Below are positions 1-13,200 of a stretch of 64,000 nt of DNA, one piece after another (position 1 is the stretch's first letter; the number at the start of each line of letters is the position of its first letter). This stretch comes from Mytilus trossulus (Eukaryota; Mollusca; Bivalvia; Mytilida; Mytilidae). The DNA is taken from contig NC_086383.1 of NCBI RefSeq assembly GCF_036588685.1, forward strand, positions 39,812,171 through 39,876,170. Reading direction: 5' to 3'. The notes beneath the pieces were generated by a model, which searched no databases, had not been told where the DNA came from, and saw only the letters and a list, made by a program, of their open reading frames with translations. The translations under genes and the position numbers were made by a program.

Positions 1-269
1 GGGACTTTCTTACACTATAGAAGCATGCACAAAGAAGACAATATGGTTTGTTTGTACCAACAATAAGTCAACACTTGTATGTTGATATGAATTATTATTG
101 ATATGGTCATAATTATAAACTAATAGTCACTGTTTATAAAACTTTGATTTTTTGAAATACTAACGCTTTTTTTCCTCAGAAATAGACTACCTTATTTAGC
201 TGTAATGGCAAACACGTTTAGAACGTTTTGGTCCTCAATGCTCTTAAACTTCGTACTTTATTTTTCCTG

Positions 270-345
270 TTTAACTCCGTTTAGTTCGAGCGTCACTGAC
301 GAGTCTTTTGTAGACGAAACGCACATCTGACGCAAATATAAATTC
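270..345 (+). repeat. Dispersed repeat, GACGAAACGCAC type
   Basis: Contains GAGCGTCACTGACGAGTCTT and GACGAAACGCACATCTGACG; a better copy is at 33865-33955. Confidence 0.65.
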
Positions 346-423
346 TAGTGTTTTTGATTATTTGATTGTGTCAATTTTTATTGGATTAATGCTTTGATCA
401 CTGAACTAGTATATATTTGTTTA

Positions 424-562
424 GGGGCCAGCTGAAGGATGCCCCCGGGTGCGGGAATTTCTCGCTACATTGAAGACCTGTTGGTGACCTTCTGTTGTTG
501 TTTTTTTAATTGGTCGGGTTGTTGTCTCTTTGGCACATTCCCCATTTCCATTCTCAATTTTA
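424..562 (+). repeat. Dispersed repeat ending CATTTCCATTCTCAATTTTA
   Basis: Shares its 3' end (GGCACATTCCCCATTTCCAT) and body (GGGGCCAGCTGAAGGATGCC) with copies at 10705-10762, 18328-18455, 55968-56033 (+) and 25921-26290, 28770-29000, 61585-61850 (-). Confidence 0.75.
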
Positions 563-1811
563 TTTGCACAAATGTAAAATGCTTAGTTTTAACTTATAAA
601 TTAGTCTGAAATAAAGTTACTGTGATAAAGAAAAAGAAACTGTGATATAAAACTGTGATAAAAAACTGTGATAAAAACTGTTATAAAACACTGACAGTAG
701 TCGATATTTTCTGCTGTTATATTTTGGTGTGCGATATACGTATATTCATATGGCATTTCTATGTATTTAACATGTATTAATAGTTGATTGCATAATTGCA
801 TTTTAGTTTAAAAAGTTGTTATTAAACATAATAGAACTATCAAATGTATCTTTTTTGTTTCTTCTGAAAGCATGTCTAACCTTAATTGTGGCATGCAAAA
901 TTATTGGAGTCGGGGGAAATCGTATTATCTTGCTAAATATCTAAATATCAAGTGTGTGGGTCAGGAAAACAAACAATTATATGGGATATCCTAGTACAAT
1001 GTGACAACAAAATGATAACATGTCGAAGAACTCTTCCAAAAAGGTTTCTTGTTTGACGAATTACTTTCCTCTCTTTTTAAATCGTCCATCATATCAGATA
1101 TAGTTTTATGCAACGTAAACAGAGAAAAAAAAATGGCAACCACAGAACATCGTAAAATCAGTATTTCATAATGTATACATTCATACGCATTTTTCCAAAA
1201 CAAAACCAAACCATCACACGTATTAGTAAAAACTTTGCTATATAAAAATTCACAAAAAAACCCATTTCATTTATAAAGCTATGAATTTTGTTTAAAAGTG
1301 TTTGTCCAATGCAAGAACCTTTCTTTTCGTATATCAAAAGGAGACGCGGTATGACCATATATATATATATTACGGATTACAAGTGTGTCGAGGCTTGTGA
1401 TTGGATAACAACACAGAGATGTCAGTGTATATTCAGGAAACTGCCGGGGTATATACGACGTTTTTATCCCCAATTGGAACCTCAAAAACGTCATCATAAC
1501 ACCGGTAACTATGTGACGTAGTCAAAAGCTATCAGATTGTCAGAGGCTCACAGAAGGAAAATAATGACGTGCTTCAGTCAATAATACATTTTTGATACAA
1601 AAAACACGTAATTTATACTTTAATACTTAAATTTAATGTTAAAAGTGTTATTATAAATTATTACATACACGATAAAATTACGATCACAGCAAATTAGAAA
1701 ATCCTTCACGTATGCCGAACATATTAGGGTTTTCAACTTATATATGTTTTGTGAACAAAAACCTCCACTGGAAAATAACATTGAGTCAGGGGTAATCCGT
1801 AATATATGTGT

Positions 1812-1944
1812 AATTCAGGTCTCAGAAAGGGTATATACTGTGACATTCCCGGCTTAGGGCTTATATCCCCTTCGCCTTCGGCTCAGGGGATATAAACTTT
1901 AAGCCGGGAATGTCACAGTATATACCCTGTCTGAGACCTGAATA
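1812..1944. repeat. Long perfect-type hairpin
   Basis: Arms of about 55 bases beginning ATTCAGGTCTCAG and ending CTGAGACCTGAAT pair around a short loop containing TTCGCCTTCGGCTC. Weaker pairing extends on both sides. It is a foldback or MITE-like structure. Confidence 0.8.
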
Positions 1945-2584
1945 ACATATAATATAATGTCTAGGATGTAAACAATTATATTTATTACCTGATAAAAAGT
2001 ATTTTCCTGTTTAATTAATATTTCTTTAATATTTGCTGTTTTTCTGCACTAATTTTGTTCTATGGTCTATTGTACTGGAAATTATCGTTATATTGCAACT
2101 CTGTGAAGTCTATTGCACTGACCTGTTATTCTAAAATCTGATTAGTTGAAAGTTATCCATGTTATCTAATCAAATGTGGTTTAAACATTCTTGTGTTTAT
2201 TGTTTTGATCGTTGCAAATAACTGCCAGGATGGAGCAGTTTGTAATGCTGACGATAGAGACTTTAATTATTTCTTGTCATTTAATTAACTCTGACTTTTT
2301 GTCCGGGTTAATGAATTTCTAAAGTTTAAAATGGATGAAAGGCAGCGTCTCCAGGACCAGTTTATTCAAAATGGTTCACTGATATTGTTCTAAATTACTT
2401 TACATTCTTTTATTATAGGCATTTTCGTTTAATTGGTAAACGTCTTAACGTCGTTTACCGCTGTAATAACGTAACTGTATATTCGACGTTGCTACTTAGC
2501 AACGATATTGTATTCCTACATTTAGTTTAGATAAAGATTTCGTTCTATGAAGACGTTTTTCATTGTTTCTTTAGAATATATGTC

Positions 2585-4062
2585 AAATTGGTGTCGTGAC
2601 AAAAAGAACGATGAGTTCTAAACTGAAAGCTATTCGAGCTGGACATCGTGGTGCAGTCACAAAATAACTTGAGCGAGTGCGCGGAAATTTCGATGAGTTA
2701 TTAAAGGAATACGATGTCAATGAAATTATGTCAATCAGTGAAATGATACGGAAGAAGAAAACAGTAATCTCGGAATCTAACGACACAATTGTGGAAGAAA
2801 TTTTGGAAGAGGATATTAAAGAAGAGATAGAAGAAGACGACAGGCATGAATTTGATATTCAAATTACTGTTACAGTAACAAAATTAGCAAGAGTAATCCA
2901 GGAAGCAGATAACACAAAATCTACGAAAAAACAACAATTAAACCTGCACGCCACAGAATTTTCACTTTCAAACAACCAAATAAACCCGACTCCAGTAAGT
3001 TTCACGCCATCTAATAATTCAGCATCTACATTTTCAAACTCCAGTATGTACCATAAATTACCAAAGCTTATCCTACCCACGTTCGAAGGAAATATACTGG
3101 AATGGCAGCCATTTTGTTCAGCAGTTCACGAAAATTTGTCCCTAAACGACGTTCAGAAGTTTAACTATTTAAGGTCTCAATTGTACGGAGAAGCAAGCCA
3201 GTGCATCTCAGGATTACAAATTACAAACACAAACTACGCCCAAGCCCTACATGTATTGAAACAGAGATTTGGTCAACCCCACAAAATTGTGAATGCCTAT
3301 ATACAAAGCCTTATTAGTCTACCCAGTCCATCCGCGAATATCAGAGACATAAAGAACTTACGATAGTATGGATAATAACATTCGAGGTCTTGGGGGAGTT
3401 GGACAAACACATGAATGGTACGGGAGCCTTCTAGTACCAAATATCTTACATAAAATTCCCGGAAACATCCGACAAAATATGGTACGCGTTTATGGAAATG
3501 ATAGATGAAATTTACAGTTGCTACGTGACGCAATTCAGTATGAAATTACTATCCAAGAGGCAGGTCAGTCCGTAAGTTGTTATGAATCAGAATCAGAATA
3601 TACATCTACGTCAGCATTTATAGTAAGTACAAAACGAAACTACGAATCAAATATCAGAAATTTAACCAGCAAACCCTATATATATTGTAACGACATTCAC
3701 GCTCCAACTACATGCATGACGGTAATAAATATTGATGACAGAAAGCGCACAGTTAAGGAGAAACAGTTATGTTTTAATTTTTTGGGAAGACACAGAATTG
3801 CAAACTGCAAATCAATAAATACATGTTAAATTTGTGGTAAACGACATCACACAAGTATTTGCAATAAGGCGGAGCAATATACGCAAAACAAAACAAAAAC
3901 AGAAACGGAAAATTAAAACTCAGAAAAACTAGACAGCTATCTCTCTGTAGCAAGCATGCAATCATTAACGACATCAGTAAGAGCTCATGTACTTTTGAAA
4001 ACCGCGATAGTTACAGTCTCGTCCGACAAAACCCATAAACAACTCATCAAGGGGAATTTTAT
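2585..4062 (+). mobile_element. BEL/Pao-type LTR retrotransposon, decayed gag
   Basis: A tRNA primer-binding-like TGGTGTCGTGAC lies at 2589-2600 just after a possible LTR end (TGTCA). Gag begins with ATG at 2611 and meets a TAA at 2665. It continues in the same frame from 2677 to 3366, with the DUF1759-type block LPKLILPTFEGNILEW and LRSQLYGEAS. Another frame runs 3368-3829 with an internal TGA, and zinc-knuckle-like CxxC/H/C remnants lie at 3770-3870. The first residues of the protease-side region (LLKTA) appear near 3990, then the element stops. No integrase or reverse transcriptase follows and the limits of the 5' LTR were not found. Several stops and frame breaks make it inactive. Confidence 0.78.
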
Positions 4063-5000
4063 TTACATTTTAAAGAAGACTTTTGCTTAGAACCATATCT
4101 GTTAATATTAAGGCGGGGTCATTAAGAATTTAATACAAAACTTCCAATCGAAACAAGAAAATGAAGAAGTGTACAACGAAATGAGAGAATTTGTCCTCTT
4201 GGTAAAGTTGGTCTTGGGGATGTATATCACTATAGATGTAAATGTACCTATTGTGAAGTTAAGAGTTTAAGGGGGAAGTTCATACATTTTGTACCTTCAG
4301 TTCATTTAAAATATCCAAATGAAACAAAAGTACATGGCATGCTTAGATATCGTAATATTAATAATATGTGCTTTCAAAGCTGTCAATTTTTATTCAAAAG
4401 GTAGAAAAGATGCTTGTCTAATTTGAAACTGTGATAAACACAGACTTGTTTCTGAAGATGTATAATTTAAAAATGTATACCGTTTGTTTTATGAACTATG
4501 ATGTAATTTAAAATATTGTGTATAATATGCTCGTGTTACGCACAGAAGTAAGTCCTCTGGAATCCTTTTTACGAACAATGCTAATACATGTCATATATGT
4601 TTTGTTTTAGCTAAAGCATGTATTAATAATCAAACTATATTTCTTCTGGTAGAATTTTTATCCTATAAAAATACATTTCATCCAATTAGGAATAGTGTTT
4701 TGTAAATGAACTACTCATGGTTTTCATATGATGAAAACTATAATCTTTCAATCAGTTTAGTTTAGGTCTGTGGCTGGTAGGGGAGTGCCTGCTAGTACTC
4801 CTAGTGAAAGGAATCGAAACAGATCATTCACCAATATCAACGTACACATTTGCAGTTACCCCGGAAAAGAAAGCATCCTGTAAAGTTTTGATTGATTGTT
4901 TTTTTTAGTGTTTTTTGTGCCTTTTCGTGTCGGTAATTTGTGTTTTGGTGGAGGATGCCGGAGTGTAAAGTTTAAGAAACCCGAAATTGTCTTCGCAGTA
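4062..5000. other. Gene-free region after the gag relic
   Basis: No coding sequence and nothing recognised; the region may be unrelated host DNA that flanked the truncated retroelement. Confidence 0.4.
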
Positions 5001-8000
5001 TAGTACAGTACAGTTTCCGATTTTTCACTTTATGATGGTCATTCTGGTATTGTTACATTTTTCTCTCGCTTTTATACAATTGACCTATAGTCTTACAAAC
5101 AGCACACATTGGCAGTGATGAAAATCGAAAAGGATTTACTTAAAGTTTGGTCAGAATAACTTTTATATTTAAAATGATTTGGTGGTATAGTTTTGATGAT
5201 ACAAATAATCAATGATAAACCTTGCCTACTGTGTAGTGAATTTGTGAAGAATGACGCAGCTATAATTCCAACTTCGAAAATAATATATAACAACCGAACG
5301 TTCAAACTGAAGCTACATAACCATGATATTCGTGTGTATTATGACCTCTTATAAGGTTGCGTTTTATTTGAATCAATTAACAGAAACTAAGTAATTTGAA
5401 TCAATATCATCCAAGAAATCGTGTTTAAAATCTTGGTAGAGACAAGAATATGTATTTTTTTAAATTGACATGTAAATGATATTAAACATGCCGCTGTTCA
5501 TATTCATGTTGTTCAAAAACTATTTGAAGACACTAGAACAATGAAAATGAATTTTGATGAATATAAGAAGAAAGAAAAAAGCAAGTTATAAATTAAAAAA
5601 AAAAAAATTTTGCAACAAAATTTTTTAAAAATAAAATTTTGTCAAAAGAGTAGAAAAAAAAATAAAAGTAAGGAAAAAATGCAAAAAAATGCTAAAAAAT
5701 GCTAAAAAAAAATATTTTGTTTTTTTGTTTTTCTGTAAACTCAAAAGAACACAAAAAAAATTCTGAATTTTTAAAAAAATAAATTAAAAATGTATTTGAC
5801 AATGTGCAGCAACATGGAAATTGAAAAAATATTAAGCTGGAAATTTTTCCATACCATCCCTGATAACACCAAGATAACTAATATTATACTTCAGATCGTA
5901 CCTCTTTATTAACGAAAGACAAACATTATACAACCTATAGTCCTCGATACATTTTATCAGTTTTAATCATCACCAAGATGACATCATAATATAAACCTGA
6001 AGGTGAGTAATATTTCCATTAATTTAATCGTGCATGGGAGCCCACTCAGATGAAAGAGGATATTTCTGACTGCTCATCTGACTTACTGTGTGTGTTTGTC
6101 CTTTGCTTGTATGTGACCATTTATTATCAGTTGTGTTGTATTCTGTCAGAAAGTACACCTGGAAGCTTCTTTAACTTAATTATCAAGGTTAATGTTAAGA
6201 TATGCTATTACACATGTTATACCTTTTTTTTTTTTTAGGTCCATCGCTATTCATATTAACTCTTGTTAATGTCTACATATTTGTTGTCCAGGTTTTCCCC
6301 TTTTTCACGATCAAACATTATATGAAGTCGGAGGAAAAGACGTTATTGCCGACCTGTTTCTGTTTTGTTCATGTTGTTTTGAGATACAATTTATGACTAA
6401 AATCAGCATAGAACCATCAAAAGCAACATGTGATACAAAAAACAATGTGCTTTCAGATATTTGAATTCTATATTGGCTCTCAATAATGACGTCTTCAGTA
6501 GGTATAAAAAAAAGATAATTACAATTCAACTTACGTTTAATAAAGCTATGATAACAATGAAAACTACACTTACCTTGATCGTAAGATCTATATAATAAAA
6601 GGGAAGCGTCATGCCAAGATGTAAGATAAAAGAGAAAATGTTTTCGATTTTTCCCTTTCTGATTGTTCTATTCGTATCTTTTTATTTTCATTTTGCTTTT
6701 ATACAATTCAAATGCAATCAACACAAATTAGCATAAAATAATAAGAAACAAAGGTATTTACACAATTATATAAAAAGTAAGTCCTGGTAAATTTGAGTTA
6801 GGGTACTAATTAACAAGGAGACGCCTTCTTACTTTCAATTCTTTTAAACGTGTGAAGACTGGATTAGATAAATTATGCTATAACTTCGAACATAATATAA
6901 CTAGGCAAACATGATGCATAGATATAATTAAAATCATTACAAAGATGTGTGCATTATATGTCATCATTAAAGTTTGCGTTTTATATTTGACAGATATTCA
7001 AATCAGCTTTATTTCGAAGTACTTTTTCTAATGAAATAATCCTCCAACTGCCATGAATGGTACTTACGGGTATTTTAGTTTCACCGTGATTATTTCAATG
7101 TTAAACGAAATAGCATTTTAGCTGTGCATTGTTTTCAAAATAGAGAGTAAATCTGCATGAGAAATGCATTAAGGTTTTAAAATAAACAGTGACATTACAT
7201 TCATCATGGCGTTATTCATATACTACTTGAATTAGCTTGATTAAGATGAATGTTTTAAACTGAATACCTACTCAATATGATGGAGAAAAAAAAGGATTAT
7301 ACATTGGAGATAATGAAGTTGAAAATATCTTAATTCAGCTCTTATCCAAACTTAATCGAAAGACATACATAAAGCATCATGTAGGCATCAATATAATTGT
7401 TTACATTAATGCATCAATCATTATTCAAACCTGGAGCACTCGGCAATTATCGACTGAGTCCGCTACACTCCTTCTATAAATGTATGGAGAAACGGAAACG
7501 TCCGCGTTTAGACGAGTGAGAACTGAAGGTAAGCAATTTTGTTTTAATATGAGTTGAATCGTGTTCATACGCCCGACTTGACTAATTTACCTCTGTCTTC
7601 AAAGCAGTGTACGTGTTCGTATGTGTGTGTAAGTGTCCGTTTTATATAGTTGTCGTCGTATTTTTTTTCCAAGATTTACAACTGACATTTTCCAGAAATT
7701 CAATTTCATGCTTCAAATGAACATGCTTTTATAAATTTGACGCATGTTCATATCTATCGCTCACCAACTTAATATTTATTGAAACCCTGAACCCAGTGAA
7801 TATCATACATGTAAGTGAGTAAAGCTATATATCCTGCAACGGTTGTGTTTGTATTGCTTGTTTTTCGCTTTGGATCGATCCGATGGGTTAAGCACATCAC
7901 TGCCCAAGATGAAGGAGATGGTTTGACGCCAGTAAATATGATTAACCCCGACACATTTTGTATGTATCAATCACTTTCCACTAACACCAATTAATGTTAG

Positions 8001-9860
8001 ATACACATCAAATCATACATAATGTGTTAGATAAATGGTAGAAGATGCCCCTTTTAATGGTAAACATGGTCGGCAACATCGAACGTAAGCAGTTTTCTTG
8101 TGCAATATCTAACGGCATTCATTAATTGCAGACCTTTGAAAGTTTCTGTATAATTAGTAACAACTTTGAATTTTTTTTTAAACATACTTGGGACGACTAA
8201 GTGCTTTACATAGTGTATAGATATTTATCTTACCTCCTTTACATTTCTAAGAACAGGATTGGTTAAAAGCGTTCGCGTGGAGACCATGTACATTCAATAT
8301 TAGGTTAGCAGGGAGGCGGGACTTATTTCAATACACGGTTTGTAGTCGAGTTACCACTTTGGCACTATTTGATTATTTAAATGTATTGATAGTTCAGTTA
8401 AATATGGTAATTGATATCAATTTGTTATTGTTGAGATTATATTTTGTGTGCAGACCAACGAAAGTATGTTCTTAAAATTGAAAACTTGAACACTTTAATA
8501 TAAACGTAAATAGATGTGGTATGATTGCAAATAAGACAAAGCTAGTCAAAATTCAACAAGTAAAGATAGTCGGTAAGATAAATTCGTGACATAGTGACCT
8601 AATACGATATATACTGGGTCAGTAAATTCCATAAGGGGTTCGTCTTATATAAATGATAGAGAAAAATAACCCCAAATTTAACAAACACATGAATGATGAC
8701 CGTTATTTCTCTATAGATATTTTTCTAATTTTTTTTTCATGTTTTGACTTCGTATGTTTTAATGTTTGTCCATTAGCATATTAAAAGCAAATCTGAAATT
8801 GTTAAGATCCATTAAATGATTAAAAGCATTGTTTACGTGACAATGTACCGTAATTCCCCTTAAATCAGATTTACTATTTAACAATAAAAAAAAAATAAAC
8901 AGATTTTGATATATAATTTTTTTTTTATCATCTTATAAATGAAAACTTACAATTAAGATTATATAAATATAATTTTATTTGGTTTCCGAATATATAGCAT
9001 TCAAAGTACTGATGCATTCCTTCCTTGTTAGTGTTTATTCGAATTTAGAACATAATAATGTTTATTCAAGACCATCATAGTGCCGGTCTAAAAGAAGCAG
9101 CGCTCATAACTGTATTACACCAAAATGTTCTCGTCCTGAGATGCAGTATTTTGCCACTGAACGTTTAACACCGAATCGAATCCATTCTAACATATCAATC
9201 ATCCGGTGTACAAAAGGTAATGGAATAAATTAAACAAAATTGATCTAAGTACTTCCATTTACATTAAACTATCAAGATACACAATGTACATGCACTAGTA
9301 AAAAAACTTTTGAATGATAAATTCACTTTTATTTCAAATACGTCTAAAATCTTCATGTACTAAAACAGTCTTCTGAAGTTGATAATTATCTTGAAATATC
9401 TAACAACTACGACTACGACTACGGTGTTAAAATGTACTTCACATGGAAATCTCGAATGATCATTACAGCTAAAAGTTACACAATTTTCTCATTTGCATTC
9501 ATTACACTCCATTTTATTTATACTTTTCAAATGTCATGACACGAGTTTTCATTTTGTTAATGATATATTGGTAGGCGATACTATACACTAACATGAGTTG
9601 ATTGAATTTGACAGAAAACAGTTTTTAAAAGGATCTGAGCGAGGGCAGAGTGTTTGAACAGTTTTGAATATACAGAAGGAAAGTGTTGAACCTGTACTGA
9701 ATACAAATTATTCGTATTGAATCATTCGAAAGCTAAAGGAATGAACGATAATGAATAAACCAAAAGCTATGTATTGGAGATTTTTGAAACGACCGAAAAC
9801 GAGTTATATAACTGAATTGACCAATAACCAAGCGTTTGATTGATATTGAATTGACCGAAT
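5000..9860 (+). other. Gene-free upstream region of gene A, part of the duplicated unit
   Basis: No coding sequence. 5030-6030 and 6630-7560 are diverged copies of each other and of 18870-19830. 8020-8160 matches 20690-20850, and 8760-8930 matches 21630-21730 and 31560-31680. An A/T-rich low-complexity tract fills 5580-5810. 9060-9215 resembles the tail of the SINE-like family seen at 12300-12400. Confidence 0.6.
7440..7528 (+). promoter_or_regulatory. Candidate 5' non-coding exon and promoter of gene A
   Basis: A perfect donor (GAAG|GTAAGC) follows a segment also found upstream of gene B (19730-19810, same donor). A weaker related block with GAAG|GTGAGT ends at 6002. The exon would splice to the acceptor at 10153. 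Start of the exon and promoter position cannot be set from sequence alone. Confidence 0.4.
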
Positions 9861-9869
9861 CAAACATGT

Positions 9870-10153
9870 CTTTCGTCATTTGATTGATTCAATGCTGATG
9901 TCCTTTTCCGTTTTAATCTTTCTCAGCGGATGTATTTCCGTACTACTAATCTCTTGTTATACAATTTCTAATCGATATAAGTGCATGGAAACAAAAAGAT
10001 AATGCTAAAGTGATTTTTTTACCTATCTATATAGAAATGATATGTTATCGGGGATTAGTCAGGTACATTTTAATTAATGACAACTAATAATTACGGCTAT
10101 TGCAGAAAAAAGCAAAACAAAAACAAAATAAGATTAAATTCTTTTCATTGAAG
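9870..10153 (+). promoter_or_regulatory. Conserved block directly upstream of gene A exon 1
   Basis: About 290 bases resemble 22480-22774 and 35215-35526, with shared words such as GGATTAGTCAGGTACATT and TGTATTTCCGT. This is either a proximal promoter or the conserved end of the 5' intron. Confidence 0.4.
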
Positions 10154-10171
10154 GTCATTTTAACATCAATC

Positions 10172-10250
10172 ATGGAAGTTGTTCCAACTATACTTACACT
10201 TGGCATGTTACTACTAACACGACTAATTTCATGTTGGAATGGACTAAACG
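10172..10250 (+). CDS. Gene A exon 1, signal peptide
   Basis: Twenty-six codons plus one base, beginning MEVVPTILTLGMLLL, a typical hydrophobic signal core. The donor is GTATGT at 10251. A likely acceptor (TTGAAG) ends at 10153, giving an 18-base untranslated leader that is conserved in copies B and C, so a non-coding exon probably lies upstream. Confidence 0.82.
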
Positions 10251-13200
10251 GTATGTACTATGTATGTTTTTCTTTTGTAAATTTTCTTTTATTTGGAAAA
10301 GTTCCACGCAGTGCGATAAAAACTTGAATTCAAATCTTGTTATCCAACAACAACAAAAAAACTTCGTTGAATGTTACGAAACTTGCACAAAAGCTTCTCC
10401 ATCGTCAATAAAAAGCAAAATACGATACTTTTATTTTACCGTATTTTATTGTTTATTTGAACTGATGAATTGGCTTAGTGTTGATCAGTTAAAATTTAAT
10501 TCATACTTTTACAGTAGGAAGCAAAGACAGGACACCTTTGAAATCCATTTCGATTTCAACATTTTTTGTTTGAAAGTGTTTCCAAAAAGTCAGCAAAAGT
10601 GCTCAATAAACATTTTATAGTTAGAGATAAAACTAGCTATCCTCTTCTAGGAAAAACCTTTATGTTATGTTAAAGGAATTTATGTATACAAAAGCTATTG
10701 CTTTTTTATTTGGTCGGAGTGTTGTCTCTTTGACACATTCCCCATTTCCATTCTCAATTTTATGTACTTGTGCATAGTACATAATTGTAGAAGTCCCAAT
10801 CTATTGATATTTGTTCCTGTAAAATCATCAGGTAGAATCATTTTACTGTACAAATGTGTATTGCTGACAGTTTGACATGTTTCATTTCTGATGAACAAGA
10901 AGTTTCAAAGTAGGCAAAAAGAACACACACCTACATATAGCTGAAAATTTACCAAAAAATAGTAGTTGCTGTTTATTATTTTATAAGAAGTGTATTGGTT
11001 TGCGTCTTCGAGACGGTAAATAATGAAACTATCATACACCGTAAACCCTATCATAACAGACATGTGTGTGAACGTACGCAATATGTCACGATGTACTATC
11101 CCTTCATCATCTCGAATGACAATTTTGGGTGTGTTTTAGTTTGATAAGTTTGAAGAGGTAGTTAAATGAAGATCGAAGACAAAGCTGAAAGACGAACGAG
11201 ATATTTTGGATAACCCAATCAGTAAATTTCCGTTTTGAATTTTTTAATCTGCACATGCTATTTACACAGTCTTGCAGATCAATTTGCTATAAATGCTTGA
11301 GTCAATTGTTATGTATATGAATGAACGTATATGCATTTAAATTGTAAAACAAGTAAAATTATAAAATAAATATCTTCCTTAAAAATATTGAGAAAACATA
11401 TAACTATAGAGTAACAATTCATTGAAATTGACATAAAATCCGCATACCAGTTCGTATTAGTTCGGATTGATTAATTTGAAATTTCAAAATATGCTTTCTC
11501 GGTAGTATTTTCAAAAGGGTACACCAGAACGTTGTGATTGGTAAAAAACGTCATGAACAATGAACATTCAACCAATGACGTATAATAATAATGTTGCTGT
11601 CATCAGTTAGAGTTACGATTAATGATATTTCCCATAAACCTTTACATAGTTTTTCAAGTACAAATAATAAGCCTATGTAATAAAAGAAATATATTAAACA
11701 CCAGTGTTTATTTTTTTTTCATGATTTGCCTTATCGTAGAAAATGGTTTTTTATTAATTTGTAGATTTATTTAAACTAGTGTCAATAAAGATAGAAAATT
11801 GCATAGTACGTTATATCTTATTTCTTTCTTTTGCTTAGTGTATTACGAACATTTGGGATGCTTTCTAGACTCGGAGAATAGAACGGTTCCCTATGAAAAG
11901 ATGCATTCAAACTACATGACCATTACAAGATGTTCAAAATATTGTTGTTCTATGTCTAATTATACCTACATTGGAACAGAAGTAAGTATAATAGATTATT
12001 TCTTGTTATAGCAGGTATTGCTCTTGTATTTCTCACTACCTCGTTGGTCCCTTGGTCGTGTGTTTGCCATTAAAGAAGGATTTTTGGGGTTCGAACTCCG
12101 GCTAAGACTAACCATAAATTTGGCATTTGCTGCTTCACAGCTAAGCACGTGGTATAAAGGAGTAAGAGCAAAGACTGGTCGACTCGGAGTCAGAATGATA
12201 TGTCCTGGTAAGAGCATATTTTCCTGTAGAATGTCAACTGGTAAAATATCACGTTAAAAAAAAATCCGACTCGGTGTGTCGGTCTTGTACAAAGGAGGGT
12301 AAATATTCATATCATATTACAGTAATTCTCGTCCAGAAAATGCATATTTTTTTGCCACTGGACGTTAAGCAGCCATCAATTATCATCATCATTGTCTCAT
12401 ATTTCTTATTTGTTTTTGGTATCCTTGAATCCTCATCAATTGAAAGTAATGGCCGTTTAAATTTAAATTGAACCTGAATGTATTTGTTTTACATTATATT
12501 ATAAAAAAAGTCATATGAAACAAGTGACTGGTGAAAAATAATATTGATCAAATTCTTGAACCAATTAATACATATATCACAAACTTAGTCTTCTGTGCAC
12601 CATTTTATCATTTTTTTCACATAATTTCATATAATCATCTTTTTTTTCAATCCTTCAGTGTTGTTGTGAAAATATGGCAGGTAATTAAAGTTCGTGTTTT
12701 GAACCCGATGTTTAACAATTATCACCCGTTTGTAAACAATAAACAAAAAAGGATAGGTATTGAGCAGGTGTTTTACATTAACAATCAGATATTAATTTAC
12801 TTCAGTGACGGATCCTAGGTATTGAGAACACCTAAGTGTTACGAGAGGATCGCTTTGCATACGGAAAATATGTCCGCGAATTGATTCCTGGAAGCAAGCA
12901 ACTAAACAAAAGTAAACTTCTTCTGAATGTGGACAAATTAAGGAATTTTCTTCAGAAACAAGTGTATTTAATTATGAAAACTATCCATTTTGTTTTAAAA
13001 AAAACTTTTGTTTTTGTTTTTGTTAAGTTTTGTGTACTACTGTTTGTCAGTTGGTCTTTCTTTTTTTAGACCTGTATTGACTGTTTGATTTTCGATATAT
13101 GAGATTGAATTTCCCTCTGGTATCTTTCGCTTCTACATATATACCTCGAATGATTAAAAAGAAATTAATATAAATATTTGTAGTATCATTCACGGTCATG

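Noticed and set aside
10100..10171. N-terminal extension of gene A
   Set aside because: The in-frame ATG at 10100 is not conserved; copy B has stops there, and a likely acceptor at 10153 falls between.
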